From NCBI GenBank assembly GCA_027886185.1, contig WOAB01000127.1:2790001-2854000 (forward strand): DNA of 64,000 nucleotides, written 5' to 3'. Every line of letters begins with the position of its first letter. Position 1 is the first letter of the stretch. The notes below the pieces were generated by a model, which did no database searches, was not told the DNA's origin, and saw only the letters and a program-made list of their open reading frames with translations. This document shows positions 58,956 to 64,000 of this stretch, piece after piece. Made by a program: the position numbers and the translations under genes. The DNA is from Rheum nobile (taxonomy: Eukaryota > Streptophyta > Magnoliopsida > Caryophyllales > Polygonaceae).

Positions 58956-61089
58956 TTGTTAAATACAGATTTATACACCCTAAAGGCTTAAGATCATTTA
59001 TAAAAAAAACACCAGAAAAAAAACAGAAAGAAATTTACTGAGCCAATCAATGCAGTCATCAGCATTGAATGAAAGACAATAACATTGAAAGAAAGGCAAT
59101 CACGCAGCATGTAAAGAGCATCAAGTGGGGTTGATGCAAAATTGACAATAAGACTTGCAGAACTTAGTTAAATAGTTACTGAGCCAATCAATTCACTCAA
59201 AATATTTTGCAGTAGTTGTGCAAGAAATGTGCAAAGTGTTCCTTGGGTACAATTCACATGTGAGTATGTGACTCGTGAGCACTGAGCACCAGTTCTGCAT
59301 GGACTAGTACCCAATTCCCTACTGAATACAAAAACCAGGCAACTGAGGCAAGTCTCTTTCATACTAGTTATGTGAGTCTTGATCTACTAATTTTTAACAA
59401 TGAAAATTTAGAAACACTAACTTGTGAGTTAGTGGGCTTAAAATTTAGAAACACTATCTCGTAGTCACAGAAAAGTATACTGAACTTTCATAAACACTAA
59501 GATAATTTCCAGCCCATTAATACACATAACATTGAAGTATAATGAACTTTCATTTGGTTACAAATTCCACTAGCAAATTTAGCAATGCTTAATTAGTCAG
59601 CCATCACATTATAAAAATACTAATCACAATAGGTAGGTTAGTGGGCTTACCCAGGTAACTAGGTTAAAGATTAAAAAAAACGCCATCAATGACAAAAATC
59701 AAACCTAAAACAGGGAGGTTAGGTTAGTGGCTTACCGAGTTATTGTCAATGGCAGATTGGCTGACAACAAGGGCTCCACGGTGGTCGGTGGCGATGGAAG
59801 TGTGGGGGGCAGATCTCTCCTTCACGAATATAATCGTACGCGGAGGAGGAGCTAGCCACCATAATTCTGTTATGGAGAGAGATTGCATCTGACAGAAAGG
59901 AAGCTTCCCAAAAACGGTTGCACGATCTCCAATTAAGCCGTGACACCTGGTGGTTTCCTACTGGATGATGCTCTCTATAAATGCCCATATGAATCTTGAG
60001 CACGGGACAAGTTATTTGGGGGAGCAGAAAGGAAGAAGAAAACTCTAATTCATCTCAGGGTTCTAGTCTAAGAGGGTTCTCACTTGTTCTCAAAAGTATA
60101 CACGGTTTCCAGTTTCTCCATGATTGGACCTTATTACTCTTCTTTCTCTTCTCTCTTCATCTCTCAAACACATTTTTCTTGGGAATAATACTGACTTGGG
60201 CGTCGGAGGGTGTTCCCCCGGAGAAGCTTTCTCCGGGTTTTCAGGTCATCATCGGAGTGCGACACGAGGAAGGAACCAGATCTTGGAACCAGACGGAGTA
60301 ACGCAGAAGTTTGATCAGGAAGAGATAAACTCCCAAACAGTCCCACGCCGGCTCACGAGGGACTAACATGAGGAAAAGCAGCTGAAGACTTCCCATAACC
60401 CAAACAAATCGTATTACACCCGAACTGGAGTTGTGTTGATCTCCAGCCTCTTCGCGAACTTTGAATCGGGTTTCAACATGAAGGACTGAAGAGTGAAGAA
60501 GTGAGGGAGGCGGGAAGGCAGCAGACCTAGCGGAGCCTGCAGAGGGAGGCGAGTAGGCGTCGGCGCTCCGCGAAGAGTCGACGACAGACGAGTCGACGGC
60601 GGAAGGACATAGAAGAATCAACGCGTTGGCGCCGGAAGAATCAACGAGGGACAGGTCGGACAGAGAAGAATCACGGTGGCTGAAGCACACCTGGTGGAGG
60701 AAGGACCGGAGGAGACATCGATGGCACCGAAACTCGATCTCACCAGTCACGAGTGAGAGTCGGCAGTGAGAGACTGAGAGAGATGAGACTCATGAGAGTG
60801 GAGAGTCACTCGAGAGAGATTGTAAGAAGCGGCGCCTGAATTTGAAAAAGAATAAGGGTTAGAATAAAAAATGTATATATATTAGGGATATATATTTTAG
60901 TGGGTGACGGGTTGATGGGTGAACTACGGGTTAATGGGTCGGGTGAAATGAGATGGGTTCTCACCCGGATCCGATCTACCACCCGTTTCACCCGACCCAT
61001 CCATCACCCACAATTCTCAGGTTTTCGTCTATATAATATGGGTCGGTTATTCGGGTGGATCGGTAACCCGTGGATAATTTTCAGCCTTA
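58956..61089. other. Right part of the hAT-type element
   Basis: No protein is recognised. A minus-strand frame near 59760-59890 ends at a good GTAAGCC donor and could be the first exon of the captured gene or another capture. 60241-60750 is a Ser-rich minus frame I cannot assign. 60895-61075 holds subterminal GGGT/ACCC repeats. Confidence 0.4.
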
Positions 61090-62376
61090 CCTTCAGTCCG
61101 GTTGTGAAGCCCACAACCATTCTTATTGTGTTGTCTATTGCCTTGACTCTTGGGTGGTGTCTACATTAGGTAGATATCAACAATGCTTTTCTCAATGGAG
61201 ATCTTTCTGAGCAGGTCTATATGTCTTTGCCTCATGGATTTGTTGATCGTGAATGCCTCAATCATGTATGTCTTCTCAGAAAGGCTCTCTATGGTCTTAA
61301 ACAAGCCCTTTGGGTTTGGTTCACAAAGCTCACTTCTTTTCTGCTTCGTCATGGATTTCGACCCTACAAGTCCGACACAACTCTTTTTATCCGCCATGTG
61401 GGCCGTACAGTGCAATATATCTTGGTGTATGTTAATGATCTTCTTCTTATAGGATCAAATCTACGGATCGTTGATCAGTTTGTTCATCTTCTGCATCAGA
61501 CTTTTGCCCTGTGTGATCTTGGTGATCTCCATTATTTTCTTAGCGCTGAACTTCAGCAGTCCGAGACCTCCATTGTCTTATCTTAGCAGAAATACATTTG
61601 AGATCTTCTCATTCGCTCTCACATGCAGGATGTCAAGCCTTTTTCGACTTTTGCTGAGTTGGCTTCTCGTCTGATTCAATTAGGGGATCCTATGGCCGAT
61701 CCACATCTTTACAGGAGCATTGTGGGTGCTCTTCAGTATGTTACTATCACTCGTCTCGAGATAACATATTCTAGGGTCTGTCAGTTTATGGATCAGCCGA
61801 CAGACACGCATTGGGCCGCTGATAAATGCATTTTACGGTATCTCAAGGAGACCATTAATGTTGGCCTTGTACTTTGTCCCTGCACTGATTCTCGATTTGT
61901 TGCATTTTCTGATGCTGGTTGGGCCTCTGATGGTGATGATTGTCATTCCCAGAACGAGTATGCCGTCTATTTTGGTGATAACCTTATCAGTTGGGCATCC
62001 AAAAAGAAACATGTGGTTTCCAAGTCCAGTTCTAAAGCTGAGTATCGGGCTATTGCCTTCACTACAACAGAATTGATATGGGTTTAACAACTTCTTCAAG
62101 AACTTCAGGCCGGTGTCACACGTCCTCCTATCATTCTTTGTGACAATCTGAGTGCCACATATATGTCTGTTGATCCATTTTTCATCAACGGTCTAAACAT
62201 ATCAAGATTGATTATCATTTTGTGCGCGAACAAGTAGTAGATGGCAGTCTTGTTGTGCGTAATGTTCGTGGCCGAGATCAGACCGCTGACATCTTCACTA
62301 AGGTTGTTGGCAATGGTCGTTTCCTTACTTTGTGCTCCAAGCTTCATGTTGTTCATCCCACAAGAGCTTGTGGGGG
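61090..62376 (+). pseudogene. Copia pol, right part (RT and RNase H)
   Basis: RT resumes with PVVKP after the hAT element and shows QVDINNAFLNGDLSE, FRPYKSDTTLF and the catalytic box YVNDLL at 61428-61445. The first catalytic Asp is replaced by Asn (61434-61436). RNase H shows GWASDGDDCHSQNEY and SKSSSKAEYRA. Frame changes near 61585 and 62090 precede the end (ADIFTKVVGNGRF). Confidence 0.85.
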
Positions 62377-62553
62377 TATTAGGAAAGAGAGAATATTGTT
62401 TGTACATACTTTACTTATTATCTTTAAGGAGAACTTTATCTCCAATTACTCTTGTAATCCTATATATACCTTCCTATTATCAATGAAGAGATCAACAAAT
62501 CTTTCACAAAATCTTATCTTTAATTATACTTAGTTACTATTTGTGTTGTATCA
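62377..62553 (+). repeat. 3' LTR of the copia element
   Basis: A purine tract (GAGCTTGTGGGGG) precedes TATTAGGAAAG, where TGTTAGG is usual, so the first G has changed to A. The 177-bp LTR contains TATATATACC and ends TTGTATCA. Short LTRs are normal for copia. No 5' copy is left for comparison. Confidence 0.6.
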
Positions 62554-62877
62554 CTAACTAGAACAAAAGAAAAGACACTTGTCACCCTTTGGCGAGTAAC
62601 AACATACGCAAATAAAGGGAAATGCAAGAATAATAGGAATGATGATTATGGCATTGAACGATGTGAAATTTCATTAAAAAAAGAAATTTGAAATACCACA
62701 TAAATTTCGAGGCCGGTAAAATTAATAGCCGGACAAACCGACATGAAAATAAATAAGAAAAACAAGTCAAGGAGAAAACAACAAAACGATAAAAAAGCCT
62801 AAACGATCTTGAAAGTAGGGCGAGCAAAGCACAAAGAGAAGAAGTGTCGCTGGAGCACATGTTAGACAGATCATCAC
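62554..62877. other. No recognisable gene
   Basis: AT-rich spacer between the copia LTR and the next element. I see nothing to annotate. Confidence 0.4.
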
Positions 62878-63159
62878 ATGGAAAGTGATGTGACCCTGCC
62901 TTCCCTGACGGCCCAAGACGAGGAAGAAGCCATGAGCCTACGCTCAGAAGGTCCAGTGACAAGGTCTAGGTCCAAGGCCATCGCCGCCGCCGTCGCGTCT
63001 CTCATCGCACATGCCGTCGCCAGCCAAGGAAGCCCAGACGACAATCCAAGACTTGTCGTCCTCGCCACCATCGAGAGTGAAAGAATGCATTCTTCTGAAG
63101 ACTGTGACACTTCGTCGTCTCACGTGATGATCACGTCAAAGCCTTCAACGCGTTCATGA
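62878..63159 (+). CDS. Short ORF, retrotransposon-associated, function unknown
   Basis: A 93-codon frame starts MESDVTLPSLTAQDEEE and contains GPVTRSRSKAIAAA. GPxTRSRxK motifs recur in the variable tails of plant Ty3 polyproteins, so this may be such a remnant or a leader ORF of the element to its right. I do not recognise a domain. Confidence 0.3.
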   Translation: MESDVTLPSLTAQDEEEAMSLRSEGPVTRSRSKAIAAAVASLIAHAVASQGSPDDNPRLVVLATIESERMHSSEDCDTSSSHVMITSKPSTRS

Positions 63160-63176
63160 GTTTCACGCGTTCTTTT

Positions 63177-63858
63177 TGAGACATTATCTATATTTGGTAT
63201 TTCCAGTCTGCTTTAGATAGTTTCCTTATTTACAGCGTTTTAGATATTTTCCTTATTTACAGCGTTTTAGATAGTTTCCTTTCAGTCATTCTATCTTTTA
63301 GGGTTTTTGCCTTTTGCATGCTTGCATGGGCTAGCCCATAAGGTTCGACTCGGCCCATCCGACGTCTCACCTCTCCCTATTTATACCCTACTTTGTTATT
63401 GTTATTTCTCACGTTCAAGTTAAAGTTCAAGGTTTAAAGTCGAGTGTTAAATCCTCCTTCCCTTGATCGAACGTCACCCATATCCCTCTCATCCCCATTC
63501 CCTCCGCCGCCGACGCTACGGCAAACTGCTTGATCTTCTCAATCCAATCTATCTTCGCATCTCCTTCACCCACAGTCGACGCTATGACACCCAAAGACTT
63601 GTTCTTTCAAGTCTTATATCCCTTCATCAAATCGCTTCTGCCACCGCTATCATCTTTCCATCAATCGCTTCCACCGCGTCACCACCGTGATCACCACCAC
63701 TTCCAACACCACCAATCATCGCGTTCTTCTGTTCACGATCAACTACATCATCACGTTCCATAACAGAATCACCACACCGAGTGACTTCCCAACCAAGACT
63801 AGATCCAAAGGCATCACCTTTGACAATTCGACTTGTCATAGGAGGTAAGGACACATCA
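63177..63858 (+). repeat. Probable 5' LTR of a retrotransposon running off the window
   Basis: The right border is set by a primer-binding site two bases after ...ACACATCA. The left border is uncertain: TGAGACATT at 63177 or TGTTAGACAG at 62859 are both possible. The segment holds a 27-bp repeat (TTTAGATAGTTTCCTTATTT type, 63212-63290, about 2.6 copies) and a TATTTATACCC box near 63380. Confidence 0.5.
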
Positions 63859-63860
63859 AC

Positions 63861-63872
63861 TGGTATCAGAGC
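63861..63872 (+). other. Primer-binding site (initiator Met-tRNA type)
   Basis: TGGTATCAGAGC matches the usual primer-binding site of plant retrotransposons. It shows that a plus-strand element begins here and continues beyond 64000. Confidence 0.75.
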
Positions 63873-64000
63873 CCAGCAGTCTTGTAAGTCACGAACTCAA
63901 GCTTCACTCTTGTTCACAATTTTTTTTTCTTGCCCCCACCGTTTGCTTTACTAAAAGATCACAAAAAAATCAAAACTTTCCATATTTGCTATACCTATTC

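Larger units (their letters stand above)
57154..61089. mobile_element. hAT-type non-autonomous element carrying a trehalose-phosphate phosphatase fragment
   Basis: The 3936-bp element has terminal inverted repeats TAGGGCTGAAAAT (left) and TAAGGCTGAAAAT (right, reverse complement). A perfect 8-bp target duplication, CCTTCAGT, lies at 57146-57153 and 61090-61097. Eight bases is the hAT hallmark. Subterminal regions are rich in ACCCGACCC and GGGTGGG-type repeats in both orientations. No hAT transposase is visible. Inside are five exons of a host gene with introns, so it is a Pack-type element. The insertion lies in the RT gene of the copia element. Confidence 0.85.
54615..62553 (+). mobile_element. 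Ty1-copia retrotransposon, 5'-truncated, split by a hAT insertion
   Basis: Copia-type domains run in order on plus (gag end, protease, integrase, RT, RNase H), and a short 3' LTR ends at 62553. The 5' LTR and most of gag are absent. Coding sequence is interrupted at 57153 and resumes at 61090 after the hAT element; across the junction the RT frame reads DTFSPVVKP. The many stops and shifts indicate an old copy. Confidence 0.85.

Overview
This window is plant nuclear DNA, most likely from a flowering plant and probably a eudicot. It is a nested transposon graveyard: I find no intact single-copy host gene. Everything I can identify belongs to plant mobile-element lineages: Ty3 Tat, Ty3 Tekay chromovirus, Ty1-copia, L1 LINE, Helitron with an RPA companion gene, DD39D mariner-like, MULE, hAT and CACTA-like. 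The genus cannot be named from this sequence.

Layout. 1-2537 is the 3' end of a plus-strand Tat-lineage element with a spliced antisense ORF and its 3' LTR. It lies in a second ORF of the same domain family (2544-3837). At 3838 a CACTA-like end begins. It carries a captured fragment of a poly(A)-binding protein gene, which is split by a non-autonomous LTR element (4577-10063, minus strand, TSD CTATG). A Helitron on the minus strand occupies about 10251-39403. It encodes a spliced RepHel protein that reads through without a stop in my exon model (14445-20880) and an RPA70-like gene (about 35340-38963). It was invaded by a solo LTR (12235-13977, TSD AGATC) and by an 11.07-kb Tekay element (22551-33620, TSD AATAT) that lies between its two genes. 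A mariner-like element follows (39587-43768, TA TSD), then a second set of CACTA-type subterminal repeats (45010-45395).

45.6-48.9 kb is a decayed L1 LINE. 49.0-53.7 kb holds two MULE halves in opposite orientation: the C-terminal half with an OTU protease-like domain on plus and the N-terminal half on minus. A palindrome-bearing tandem array lies between them. 54.6-62.55 kb is a decayed Ty1-copia element split by a 3.94-kb hAT-type element (57154-61089, 8-bp TSD) that carries five exons of a trehalose-6-phosphate phosphatase gene. The last kilobase holds a probable LTR and primer-binding site of another retrotransposon that runs off the window.

The genes do not form a pathway. Two relationships are functional: RepHel and RPA as probable partners in Helitron rolling-circle transposition, and the accessory-ORF/gag/pol order of the Tekay element. 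The insertion order can be read from target-site duplications. The CACTA-like DNA with its PABP fragment came first, then the LTR element and Helitron within it, then the Tekay and solo LTR within the Helitron. Separately, the hAT element entered an existing copia element.
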